Source: a virus
Direction: 5' to 3' (one strand)
IMG/VR virus record: IMGVR_UViG_3300013125_000059
Coordinates: 1 to 20,363 of that record
Length of the DNA stretch: 20,363 nucleotides
The notes beneath the pieces are model-generated. The model made no database searches and was not told the origin of the DNA. It saw only the letters and a program-made list of their open reading frames with translations. Positions 13,801-20,363 of this stretch are shown here, piece after piece. Positions within the stretch are counted from its first letter, which is position 1; the number at the start of each line of letters is the position of its first letter. Both the position numbers and the translations under genes were made by a program.

Positions 13801-15350
13801 AGGGAAGAGATCCCGCAGTACAGGACGCCATAGGAGCATTGTTCTTTGCACCTAGGTACAGAGAATCAATCATGAACTTCTTAAATAGTACCCGAAGATC
13901 TATTGGATTAACCAGAGATCCCCTGAAGTATTTAGTAGACCCCGCATACGCAAGAAACAGGTCCTTTGTATTGGGAACCGTTGCTATGTATGGAATGTAC
14001 AACGCATTAAACAGAAAATTGACTGGTCATGATATGAAAGATAATCCAGCAGGACAAGAACTACATCTACAAATACCTTTAAAGGATGGGGATTATGCAT
14101 TTGTTCCTCTATTACCCTCGGTATTCTATCTTCCTAGAACCGCTATAGAGGCTGCATCCGCAATATATAAAGGGGACATATCAGAGGCAAAAAGGAAAGC
14201 TACCGGGTTATTATCCCAGCCCATCAACCTAGTATCCCAACTTACAAATAACCAAGATTACTTTGGCAATCCTATTTACGATGAAGGGGACGATGCCCTC
14301 ACTAAATACAGAAAGTTGGGGGGTTATCTGATTGGTAACTTATCCCATCCCTATATAAGGGAGATTATTGCCGTAAACCAAGGCAGGAAACCTCTCTACC
14401 AAGGAATAATAAATGCCCTCGAACTACCAGTAAAGTTTAAAACTGAGAAGAGTCTGTTCTGGAATAAGTACTTTGCTAACAAAGCTGTAGCCGAGGATTT
14501 TAAAGTACTAGCAGAGAGTGATCCACAAAAAGCACAGGAGTTCTACAACAAGAACAAGACTAAGATAGATGACTTTATGGCACAAAAAGTTACCGCATCC
14601 GCTTATTACGATGCTAAATCCTCTGTAGATGCTTTAAAGAAATCCGGTGCGGATCCAGAGATAATACGAGAGGCCGAAAAGAGCATGAACAACGTATTCA
14701 AACCCAAGAATGGGGAACCTACACAAATGATTGATGGAAATAATGCGGGGGATACTTACGCCAGAATGTACGGATTCGATACCTACTTAAAAGAAGTTCC
14801 TCAAGATGAACTAGAACTAAAGAAGTATGCTTCTGAGGTCCTGAAAGACGCTAGGGGAGTCTATTCCAATAAGTACATACCAGAAGACCTTAAGTCCGGA
14901 ATGATAGAAAAGATGGGTCTAGATCCTCGTGAGGTAGAAATAGATGTTATATCCGGTAAAACTGTAGTAGACAGGGCGTTATGGGCCAGAGAGTACCTAG
15001 CAGGGGTACCCGAAGAGCAAAGAGCTAAGGCTTTGTCCGATCTGATTAATTACAAGACACTATCTGGTAAGAGAATAATGACTAAAGATGTAGCTAAGGA
15101 ACTGGGATTAGAGGGAGCTTACAATTCCTTCTATATTAAACAAAGTTCCTCCGGAAGACCGGGCGGTAAGGTTACACTAAGAAAGGTTTCTCCAGAGAAA
15201 GTATCTGAACCAATAGAAGTAGGAAAGATGCCCGAAATTAAACCAATAAGTATAAGTGAAATGCTGTCCAAGACCCCAGACTACACGGCCAGTAAGTCTG
15301 CGATATCTGAATCAGAACTATCCAAACTAAGAAAACCCATAAAAGCTTGA
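10848..15350 (+). CDS. Giant (1500 aa) virion-associated polyvalent-type protein
   Basis: 1500 aa, about a fifth of the window. The N-terminal third has hydrophobic/alanine-rich stretches (IMGVTIAGAKYPSVVASQ, IGAIESFPRALAVAGVVG). The middle resembles helical modules of large phage virion proteins: RNLPEDLQNAHRNFWAKR, LDNYVTHIWEQTPEQVKSL, then IGPLNYWTIGNMMKQAYTGIG and FFAPRYRESIMNFLNSTRR. The C-terminal 300 residues are charged and coiled-coil-like. I see no clear enzymatic site. Such giants near the portal in podovirus-like genomes are carried in the capsid and injected with DNA, sometimes bearing toxins or lytic domains. The start is set by the promoter spacing. The downstream gene is the scaffold. 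Confidence 0.7.
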   Translation: MATVKEKISNFVKSKLSNLMGSTDNPTDVSIKPSFSSRIWESPIGQSLVNLQRVTEPTYTAPKSTTVPQALKTAATDIIRTPVQFGRTMGSNISDLVRYQYGKDFGTLAQQPTFKTQEEYKKDVFNQAKRAGIMGVTIAGAKYPSVVASQTLLSGGLNTLLETPRLISGETKLSELPNKFAIGAIESFPRALAVAGVVGPTQPLMDKITPVITSKVMKAMGTNSALSNQVIQRSSDAVMNILQGIPVNIALEREPVDVQSVIIDGLTGALLSTSANQALKGLPKEEVVKKIQEVVDSKVKPTAEPVVETKTVSHGVRELTKAMKKTGITLGEVNGSKVFKSMDGREMDLTDAQNILGKDLVKYAGNIAPKKESITTLVRDLNNNLGRPSTIEDVSKVTGGWKTPTQKAEFDKAMLLGDAKTVESMLPDVPTQYKTIFSDRINKLLGTDISETGSKMAMGAMAGIEPEYDENGNMVGVKINPTKAALGVAFMGATSNKSFDLKDATDSLKFLDDDTVFKQTLKNTADSINSKNLGDVRLDEQAFDESMIRGIDLEDFSAKSNKNFLGGLKSYYDSVFFPTRNLPEDLQNAHRNFWAKRMATTEVATERAAKFFNIPEEKGWKMINDIESGKRTPETEAIRQEFDKLYKEATDEGLDVGYLDNYVTHIWEQTPEQVKSLSNSLGQKFKFSGERGLPTYAEGLRVNEYAGQQLFTPKYTHPSQILAEYVKKLEDTKANIEYFKFLKEKKYIVPERVGRDLNYQPITASFFPKSRAIMGPDNITVSNWYAPSKLAGVINSQFGSTDTPARQALKFISGISGKTQDITLSGGIGPLNYWTIGNMMKQAYTGIGDILTGHPVRGVKTGFITPMKAFFTAFSEPASVKYFDNNQGTLKEMAEEGITFSRVGDYTDRFTNALKKQSLSEKTGKAWNKFFNEPTFKRFMPIMQVELYKDIKNSLLTKGMDDLQARSLAANTLRNMEGMSNSLAEGRDPAVQDAIGALFFAPRYRESIMNFLNSTRRSIGLTRDPLKYLVDPAYARNRSFVLGTVAMYGMYNALNRKLTGHDMKDNPAGQELHLQIPLKDGDYAFVPLLPSVFYLPRTAIEAASAIYKGDISEAKRKATGLLSQPINLVSQLTNNQDYFGNPIYDEGDDALTKYRKLGGYLIGNLSHPYIREIIAVNQGRKPLYQGIINALELPVKFKTEKSLFWNKYFANKAVAEDFKVLAESDPQKAQEFYNKNKTKIDDFMAQKVTASAYYDAKSSVDALKKSGADPEIIREAEKSMNNVFKPKNGEPTQMIDGNNAGDTYARMYGFDTYLKEVPQDELELKKYASEVLKDARGVYSNKYIPEDLKSGMIEKMGLDPREVEIDVISGKTVVDRALWAREYLAGVPEEQRAKALSDLINYKTLSGKRIMTKDVAKELGLEGAYNSFYIKQSSSGRPGGKVTLRKVSPEKVSEPIEVGKMPEIKPISISEMLSKTPDYTASKSAISESELSKLRKPIKA

Positions 15351-15376
15351 CATCACAACATTACGTTTATTAGACG
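15347..15376 (+). promoter_or_regulatory. Promoter for scaffold and capsid genes
   Basis: Consensus TTGACA (15347-15352) overlaps the stop codon of the giant gene. It is followed by an 18-bp spacer and TAGACG (15371-15376) in CGTTTATTAG. The leader before ATG 15432 is about 50 nt and can fold: CATCAC (15351-15356) with GTGATG (15393-15398), or CACAAC with GTTGTG. This late message has a leader and an SD, unlike the others. Confidence 0.45.
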
Positions 15377-15431
15377 TGAGGTATAGGTTGTGGTGATGCT
15401 CCCCACTTAATTAGAGCAGGAAAGAAGTAAT

Positions 15432-16238
15432 ATGAACGATACTAACCAGATCGTAGGGCAGAAGAATGCTGAAGGACAACAGCTAACGCCAATGCCTAGC
15501 GATGAAACCAAACCCGTAGAAAATTCGGCAATCAGTGGATCAACTGATAGCGGAGAAGTAAACGAAGGTCAGTTCTCTGACCGAACAGCAAAGCAAATTG
15601 AAAAACTTCTTGAGAAAAATAAGGAGTTATCCGAAAAGCTTAAGAAGTATGAGGTGGAGAAATCCACATCGATCTTTAACATGTTTGACTCTGGGGTTAA
15701 ACAGCAAACGCAAACACCAGTTGTCGAAGACTATACAGATGACTTCGGGGATCTAGACACTCGTTCCTATAACAAGGCAATGCGAGAACAACAGGCAAAG
15801 GCCGAACAAGCCTTAAATATAGCCAGACAGACACAACAGGAACTCGAAAGAAGAGATATGGAAAGGCAAGAGAAAGAGGCTATGGCCAAATTCACCTGGT
15901 TAAACCCCTCCAGTCCCAACTTTAACGAGGACGCAGTTGAAATGGTAAAGGCCAAGTTAGTTATGAACTACGCAAATGGCAGTAAGACCGAACTTGTTGA
16001 TGTCGCAGGTAGTGTAGATAGATTCCTAAGACCAGCTTCTGTTGAGGAAGTCAACGCTAAAGTTGATGCTTCCCGTGAATACAACGAGGCCAAAAAGTTA
16101 GTCAACTCTCCTGTTAGGGGGACTAGACAAACTACATCGAATATAGAATCTTCCGACCTAGAAGAACTGAGAAGACGATCCCTTAAAGGAGATCGTGATG
16201 CACTAGCTGAGAGACTTAGAAGAGTCACGACTAGATAG
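15432..16238 (+). CDS. Capsid scaffolding protein
   Basis: 268 aa, acidic and polar. The N-terminus is disordered, followed by a coiled coil (about 50-76, KQIEKLLEKNKELSEKLKKYEVEK), a second Gln/Glu-rich helix (about 115-153) and a basic C-terminal helical end (LEELRRRSLKGDRDALAERLRR) suited to binding the capsid protein. Length, composition and position immediately before the major capsid gene fit scaffolding proteins, which shape the procapsid and then leave. SD AGGA lies about 10 nt upstream. The family is inferred by composition and synteny. Confidence 0.8.
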   Translation: MNDTNQIVGQKNAEGQQLTPMPSDETKPVENSAISGSTDSGEVNEGQFSDRTAKQIEKLLEKNKELSEKLKKYEVEKSTSIFNMFDSGVKQQTQTPVVEDYTDDFGDLDTRSYNKAMREQQAKAEQALNIARQTQQELERRDMERQEKEAMAKFTWLNPSSPNFNEDAVEMVKAKLVMNYANGSKTELVDVAGSVDRFLRPASVEEVNAKVDASREYNEAKKLVNSPVRGTRQTTSNIESSDLEELRRRSLKGDRDALAERLRRVTTR

Positions 16239-16277
16239 TTGAAAAACTTAGTAATAAATTAAGAATTGGAGAATTCT

Positions 16278-17195
16278 ATGGCAATAGGTATGCAAACCTA
16301 TACACAAGGCGACTTAAGAGAAAGTCTATTAGACATCTTAAGAGACGCATCTCCTCTTGGTGGAAATTGGTTAATGGGTAACTTAGGCGTGTCCGAAGCT
16401 TCTCAACCTTACCATCAATGGGATGTCTTCAGCATTGCCAGACCTACATCTGTTACTTACAGAGCAGAAGGTTTTGATGCTACAGTAGCAGATTTAACAG
16501 CTCCATCTAAATCCGGTAACTATACCGCAATTGTAGATGAAGTAGTGCAGGTAACAGGATCTAATATAGCTTCTGTTAACGCATTAGGTGTAGACCCAGT
16601 AACTTTCCAAAAAGAGAAAAGATTAAATGTCTTGAACGCTAAAATGGAATTTACATTGGTCAACGGTGCAGCTCCAGTGTCCGGTGCTTCCGGTGTTGCT
16701 AGAAACATGGCTGGTATCGAAGGTTTAATTTCAACCAACGTAACCGCTAGAGCTTCTGGTACATCTTTCACCTCCACTGAGTTAGAAGACATCTTACAAG
16801 ATACCTGGGATAAAGTAGGTGCTGAATACGTAGCTAATACTATGTTAGTTCCTATGGTAATAAAGAGAAGAATCTCTTCCTTTACAACCAACGTCACCAG
16901 AAATACTTCTAAGACAGATATGTTATTCACTAACGTTTCTGTTTATGAAGCTTCTACAGGTGTTGTAGAGATCGTCGCTCACAAAGACGTTAGAACCACA
17001 GCCGGTACAGTCGCCGTATACGCAATCAATCCTGACATGTTCAGAATTGCCTTCTTAAAAGGAAGACAACCTGCATGGAAAGATCTTGCCGTAAGCGGGG
17101 ATTACCAAAAAGGAATGTATGTAACCGAATTTACCGAAGAATCTTTGAACGAACAAACAAGTGCAAAGAGAACTGGGTATTCTAGAGGTTTATAA
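16278..17195 (+). CDS. Major capsid protein, DUF5309/SU10-like
   Basis: 305 aa from ATG 16278, which has a proper SD (GGAGA, 5 nt spacing); an in-frame ATG 12 nt upstream has none. The pattern fits the DUF5309/SU10 capsid group of HK97-fold proteins: N-terminal helix and DILRDASPLGGNWLM, then YHQWDVFSIARP and RAEGFDAT. Further on, IEGLISTNV is followed by TMLVPMVIKRRIS, VVEIVAHKDV, and the C-terminal FLKGRQPAWKDLAVSGDYQKGMY.VTEFTEE.LNE. It forms the icosahedral shell. Codon use here is more even (GCT/GTT/GGT-rich), as expected of a very highly expressed gene. A strong terminator follows. Confidence 0.88.
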   Translation: MAIGMQTYTQGDLRESLLDILRDASPLGGNWLMGNLGVSEASQPYHQWDVFSIARPTSVTYRAEGFDATVADLTAPSKSGNYTAIVDEVVQVTGSNIASVNALGVDPVTFQKEKRLNVLNAKMEFTLVNGAAPVSGASGVARNMAGIEGLISTNVTARASGTSFTSTELEDILQDTWDKVGAEYVANTMLVPMVIKRRISSFTTNVTRNTSKTDMLFTNVSVYEASTGVVEIVAHKDVRTTAGTVAVYAINPDMFRIAFLKGRQPAWKDLAVSGDYQKGMYVTEFTEESLNEQTSAKRTGYSRGL

Positions 17196-17217
17196 TACTT
17201 ACCTCGTGTAGCGAATT

Positions 17218-17245
17218 AAGCCCTCATTTAGGTGGGGGCTTTTTT
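17218..17245 (+). terminator. Intrinsic terminator after the capsid gene
   Basis: AAGCCCTCA pairs with TGGGGGCTT (9-10 bp with wobbles) around a TTAG-type loop, followed by six T (17240-17245). It would end the scaffold-capsid transcript. Confidence 0.85.
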
Positions 17246-17247
17246 CG

Positions 17248-17256
17248 TGCTATATT
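17248..17256 (+). promoter_or_regulatory. Extended -10 promoter just after the terminator, leaderless geometry
   Basis: TGC-TATATT at 17248-17256, then exactly 6 nt (TAAAAT) to ATG 17263. GTGCTATATT is identical to the promoter at 4899. The -35 position falls within the terminator stem and is not a match, so the extended -10 must carry recognition. Confidence 0.6.
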
Positions 17257-17262
17257 TAAAAT

Positions 17263-17640
17263 ATGGAACAGATACTTGGAGTACCTCTCCAGTTAAAGAA
17301 AATGATAGACGACCTGGTAGAGGAATCGTCACATGCCTCAGAACAATACCCCGTAACAGAAAGAGATTGGAAAATAGTTGTACAGATGTACGAACTGTGG
17401 AGGGTATTCTTTCCTAATCATTACGATCAGTTTATTAAGAGTGCGGAAATGTATAGAAGAGAACATTTGTTTAATAAGGGTGTTGTAAAAGAGGGTAACT
17501 CTATGCTGCAACATAAATTAGAGATACCCGAGATGCTATACAACATGATTAAGAAGGTATTCCCTAGATTTAGATTCACAAACGAACAGACAGTTAAAAA
17601 ATTTATAGCACTACTTCCGGAGTTCGGATCATACTCCTAG
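17263..17640 (+). CDS. Small head-module protein of unknown function
   Basis: 125 aa, helical and rich in aromatics (ERDWKIVVQMYELWRVFFPNHYDQ..., PRFRFTNEQTVKKFIALLPEFG). No motif or family recognised. It begins the transcript after the capsid terminator and precedes the glycosyltransferases by 19 bp. Position after the capsid gene is where connector or head-tail joining genes usually lie, so that role is possible but unsupported by sequence motifs. The start is fixed by the leaderless promoter; no SD. Confidence 0.65.
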   Translation: MEQILGVPLQLKKMIDDLVEESSHASEQYPVTERDWKIVVQMYELWRVFFPNHYDQFIKSAEMYRREHLFNKGVVKEGNSMLQHKLEIPEMLYNMIKKVFPRFRFTNEQTVKKFIALLPEFGSYS

Positions 17641-17659
17641 TGGTGGGAAAAGAATAATA

Positions 17660-19534
17660 ATGTCCAAGGATAATAAAGAGAGGATAGCTAGAATAGCGTT
17701 GGCCATGATCGTTAAAGACGATTCCGAGGCCGAAATATTTAGAAGATGTTTAGGGAGTTTCTCTCCCGTAGTAGATGGAATATTTGTTACAATCACGGGT
17801 CCTTCCGGTAAGCATGAAAAGATTCACAAAATTGTCAGTGAATTCGGAGGCAAGTCACAGTCAGTCAGTATTAAATCAGATCCCAATATCTACAAAGAAG
17901 TAGATGGGAAGATCGTATTCGCCAACTTTGCAGAGGCTAGGAACGTATCATTCGACTTCGTAGAAGGGGATTACGACTGGGTACTGTGGGCTGACGTAGA
18001 TGATGTGTTAAACGGTGCTTTGGAACTTAGAAAGGTCGCACAAGATGCCCTGGACAAAGACCTGGGAGCTGTGCATTGTACATATTGGTACGCAGTTAGA
18101 CTAAATAATAGCGGTAATATAGAGCAAGTGCTAATAGAACATCAGAGAGAAAGGTTAGTGAGGAAGGATAAGTTTAAATGGATCTCCCGGATACACGAGG
18201 TGTGTGTTCCTAAAGATAACTACAACCCAAAGTATTCCAAATATTTATACAACCCAGCAGAAGGAAAAAAGCTTGTATGGATACACCTATCCGATGAGGG
18301 AAGAATATCCACTAATATTGATAGAAACAAACAACTTCTTATGTGGGAAATAGAAGATACCAAATGGAGAGATCCAAGACCAATGTTCTACCTGGCCAAA
18401 GTATACTTCGATAATGCCTCTGCCTTGTTTGCCGATAAGAAACCCCAGGAGGCTGGAAGAGAAGATGATAAGGCCATTGAGTTATTGACTAAGTACCTCG
18501 AATTGAGCGGTTGGGAGGAAGAGAGAGCTAATGCTCTAGAATACATGGGATTAATACACGTCAGAAACGGGAGAATCACCAAAGCTATAGACATATTTCA
18601 TGCGGGTATTAGGGAATATCCAAACTTACATCTAAACTACCTTAGACTTTCTGATTGCTACTACAAGATAGGACACAAGAAGAAGGCCGACTTCTGGCTA
18701 GATGTTGCAGCTAAACTACCAGCACCCAGTTCAGAAACTATGGGTGACACTATTGGAAACAGTTACGAGATCAAGCTGTTAACTGCTACCTTATTTTTAA
18801 ATAAAGCCAAACTAGAGAACGATCTAGAAGGGGTTAAGAAATGGGCTACTGTAAGAGCTACCTTGATGGGAGCGGACGATGGGATATTAGAAGACGTTCA
18901 AACACTAGAAGCCCTCAACTTTGCTGTTACAGGGGTGTTCAATCTATCCAAATGGCTAAAAGACAATGGATACGAGAACTCCGTAGAGCCTATATTAAAC
19001 GCATTGCCACCGGTACTGAAAGAACAACAGGCTGTCAGTGCTATAGCCAATAATATATTGCCTCCTAAGAAATGGGATAAGGGATCTATTGTATACTTCG
19101 CATCTTTCGGAGCTCCACATTTCGAGACATGGAGTGCCAAGAGCCTGGAGAGGGGAATTGGTGGTAGTGAAACAGCCGTAATCAGACTATCGGAGGAATG
19201 GGTAAAGATGGGTAAGGACGTTACGGTATTCTGTGACTGCGGTGAGGAAGAAGGAATGCATAACGGAGTTAAATACAAGAACTGGACGCTATTCAATTGG
19301 AATGATGAATACGATACTTTGATACTATGGAGATCCCCGCACCTACTAGACAGAGAGATAAAAGCTAAGAGATTATTTATGGATCTGCACGATGTAATAT
19401 CCGCCGTAGATTGGACACCAGAAAGAGTGTCTGCTGTGGACAAGATATTTGTTAAATCTAAAATGCACAGAGAATATTTACCAAAGGTATCTGACGATAA
19501 ATTCGTCGTAATTTCTAATGGGATAGACTTATGA
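17660..19534 (+). CDS. Fused glycosyltransferase: GT2 domain, TPR-like linker, N-half of GT4
   Basis: 624 aa in three parts. Residues 10-215 are a GT-A fold family 2 transferase: IALAMIVKDD start, ARNVSFD and the metal/nucleotide site WVLWADVDD (D112-x-D114-D115). Residues 240-355 are TPR-like helical repeats (MFYLAKVYFDNASALFADKKP, ALEYMGLIHVRNGRITKAIDIF). Residues 474-624 are the first Rossmann half of a GT-B family 4 transferase: IVYFASFGAPHFETWS, GIGGSETAVIRLSEE (the GGSE loop) and KFVVISNGIDL, where the frame stops. The second GT4 half is the next gene. It would transfer sugars to a phage or host surface structure, or to phage DNA or protein. Confidence 0.85.
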   Translation: MSKDNKERIARIALAMIVKDDSEAEIFRRCLGSFSPVVDGIFVTITGPSGKHEKIHKIVSEFGGKSQSVSIKSDPNIYKEVDGKIVFANFAEARNVSFDFVEGDYDWVLWADVDDVLNGALELRKVAQDALDKDLGAVHCTYWYAVRLNNSGNIEQVLIEHQRERLVRKDKFKWISRIHEVCVPKDNYNPKYSKYLYNPAEGKKLVWIHLSDEGRISTNIDRNKQLLMWEIEDTKWRDPRPMFYLAKVYFDNASALFADKKPQEAGREDDKAIELLTKYLELSGWEEERANALEYMGLIHVRNGRITKAIDIFHAGIREYPNLHLNYLRLSDCYYKIGHKKKADFWLDVAAKLPAPSSETMGDTIGNSYEIKLLTATLFLNKAKLENDLEGVKKWATVRATLMGADDGILEDVQTLEALNFAVTGVFNLSKWLKDNGYENSVEPILNALPPVLKEQQAVSAIANNILPPKKWDKGSIVYFASFGAPHFETWSAKSLERGIGGSETAVIRLSEEWVKMGKDVTVFCDCGEEEGMHNGVKYKNWTLFNWNDEYDTLILWRSPHLLDREIKAKRLFMDLHDVISAVDWTPERVSAVDKIFVKSKMHREYLPKVSDDKFVVISNGIDL

Positions 19535-20094
19535 AAACTAAATTATTTTGGGGATCAAGTTATGATAGAGGCTTAGAGCACCTACTAAAGATGTGGCCTT
19601 CTATACTAGAGAAATTTCCCGCTGCTACTTTAGAAGTATGCTACGGATGGGAACTATTTGACAGAGCCTTTTACAATAATCCTGAAAGACAGGCGTGGAA
19701 GCAAAAGATGGAAGAGTTGATGACACAAAAAGGCATCACTCACCACGGAAGAGTATCCAAGAAGGAACTAAAAGACATAGAATCTAAATGTGATATCTGG
19801 GCTTATCCAACTCACTTTGACGAGATTAACTGTATTACAGGTCTAGATTGCCAGTTAAGGGGAGTGGTTCCTGTAGTAATAGACAAAGCAGCATTAGTAG
19901 AGACAGTACAATCCGGGATCAAAATTGAGGGAGATATATACGATAGAGAAACTAAGTCTAAGTTCCTAGGATCCCTACTGGAGATAATGGGTGATGACGA
20001 TATGTGGGAAAGAGAATCCCAGAAAGGTAAGAAGTTTGCTCCCAAGTTCTTGTGGGAGAACGTAGCCAAAGAATGGAGTAAAAACTTCAAATGA
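19531..20094 (+). CDS. Glycosyltransferase family 4, C-terminal (donor-binding) half
   Basis: 187 aa. It begins exactly at the first strand of the second GT-B Rossmann domain (KLFWGSSYDRGLEHLLKMWP) and contains ITHHGRVSKKELKDIESKCDIWAYPTHFDEINCITGLDCQ in segments, the nucleotide-sugar site. The usual E-x7-E motif is E-x7-D here. The TTATGA overlap with the previous gene couples translation. A single-chain GT4 normally has about a dozen extra residues between NGIDL and the LFWGSS strand, and they are absent, so the split looks real and not a reading error. It likely pairs with the preceding gene product. Confidence 0.82.
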   Translation: MKTKLFWGSSYDRGLEHLLKMWPSILEKFPAATLEVCYGWELFDRAFYNNPERQAWKQKMEELMTQKGITHHGRVSKKELKDIESKCDIWAYPTHFDEINCITGLDCQLRGVVPVVIDKAALVETVQSGIKIEGDIYDRETKSKFLGSLLEIMGDDDMWERESQKGKKFAPKFLWENVAKEWSKNFK

Positions 20095-20363
20095 ACGGAA
20101 GAAATAGCACTAAAATAGCATTAATAAAGCCTTCTAACGAACCTCTAAGCAATTGGGAATCCTGGTGTGACGGACTATACGCAGCGTTAAATGAACTCGG
20201 GTCCTGGTACAGCATAAAAGTATTCGGATACTCCGACCAGCCCAGTGTGATAACAAGAGGAAATATAGAAATACAATTATCCAACAATATATCTTCTTTA
20301 AAATACTGGTTGAGGTCATTTAATCCCAAACTAGTAATAGGGTGGGGGGTATCGTACGATAAA
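20091..20363 (+). CDS. Third glycosyltransferase-like protein, cut by the window edge
   Basis: ATG 20091 overlaps the preceding TGA (ATGA), and the frame is open to the end of the window, 91 residues so far. The start (STKIALIKPSNEPLSNWESW) and the segment LYAALNELGSWYSIKVFGY fit the N-terminal Rossmann domain of a GT-B glycosyltransferase. FNPKLVIGWG would be a later strand of the same sheet. The call rests on this pattern and on co-translation with the GT4 genes. The minus-strand frames here are shadows. Confidence 0.65.
   Translation, partial: MNGRNSTKIALIKPSNEPLSNWESWCDGLYAALNELGSWYSIKVFGYSDQPSVITRGNIEIQLSNNISSLKYWLRSFNPKLVIGWGVSYDK

Noticed and set aside
11294-14002. Long minus-strand frames inside the giant gene
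   Set aside because: Antisense shadows with no SDs, overlapping a strongly coding 1500-codon frame.
19490-19545. Programmed -1 frameshift joining the GT4 halves
   Set aside because: No slippery heptamer upstream of the stop, the second gene has its own ATG in an ATGA overlap, and a fused product would lack the normal linker.
1-20363. CRISPR arrays, transposases, integrase, tRNA or rRNA genes
   Set aside because: None seen. The excisionase-type HTH has no integrase partner in the window, so lysogeny cannot be claimed.

Overview
The window looks like about 20 kb of a tailed bacteriophage (or prophage) genome from an uncultivated source. It holds a head-morphogenesis module in classical order: TerS-like protein, TerL, portal, small head genes, a giant virion protein, scaffold and a DUF5309/SU10-type major capsid protein. 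The portal type, the capsid family and the very large polyvalent-style virion protein point to a podovirus-like phage. No tail genes lie inside the window. UGA, UAA and UAG all end genes, so the standard bacterial code applies. The DNA is AT-rich by eye with heavy AGA use. The host cannot be named from sequence alone.

Left arm (1-3034, minus strand): a tightly packed set of small genes with strong Shine-Dalgarno (SD) sequences. It includes an OB-like ssDNA-binding candidate next to a PD-(D/E)XK nuclease (a likely recombination pair), several Cys-rich small proteins, a membrane-anchored lytic transglycosylase and a 36-aa coupled gene. Two TTGACA promoters (about 3065-3093 and 1809-1838) share an almost identical spacer sequence, which suggests common control.

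Switch (3035-4117): divergent promoters separate the left arm from a plus-strand operon. That operon encodes an excisionase-type HTH protein and an RpoD-like sigma factor, joined by a TAATG stop/start overlap. A small minus-strand gene converges on the sigma gene and overlaps it.

Control region (4280-4910): there is no convincing protein gene. It contains a 9-bp inverted repeat, a G-quadruplex motif, a 12-bp palindrome and a cluster of hairpins. It also contains a candidate minus-strand structured RNA of about 200 nt with its own promoter, an H-type pseudoknot and an intrinsic terminator.

Right arm (4911-20363, plus strand): the late genes. Six plus-strand genes (3135, 4911, 7094, 9053, 10848, 17263) have a -10-like hexamer exactly 6 nt before the ATG, and a seventh (9648) is 8 nt away. 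This predicts leaderless mRNAs. Several of these promoters share the element TTTATTAGTTGTA. The large terminase is split into separate ATPase and nuclease genes. After the capsid gene and its terminator comes a glycosyltransferase block: a GT2-TPR-GT4(N-half) fusion, a separate GT4 C-half, and a third gene running off the end. Both splits fall at domain boundaries.
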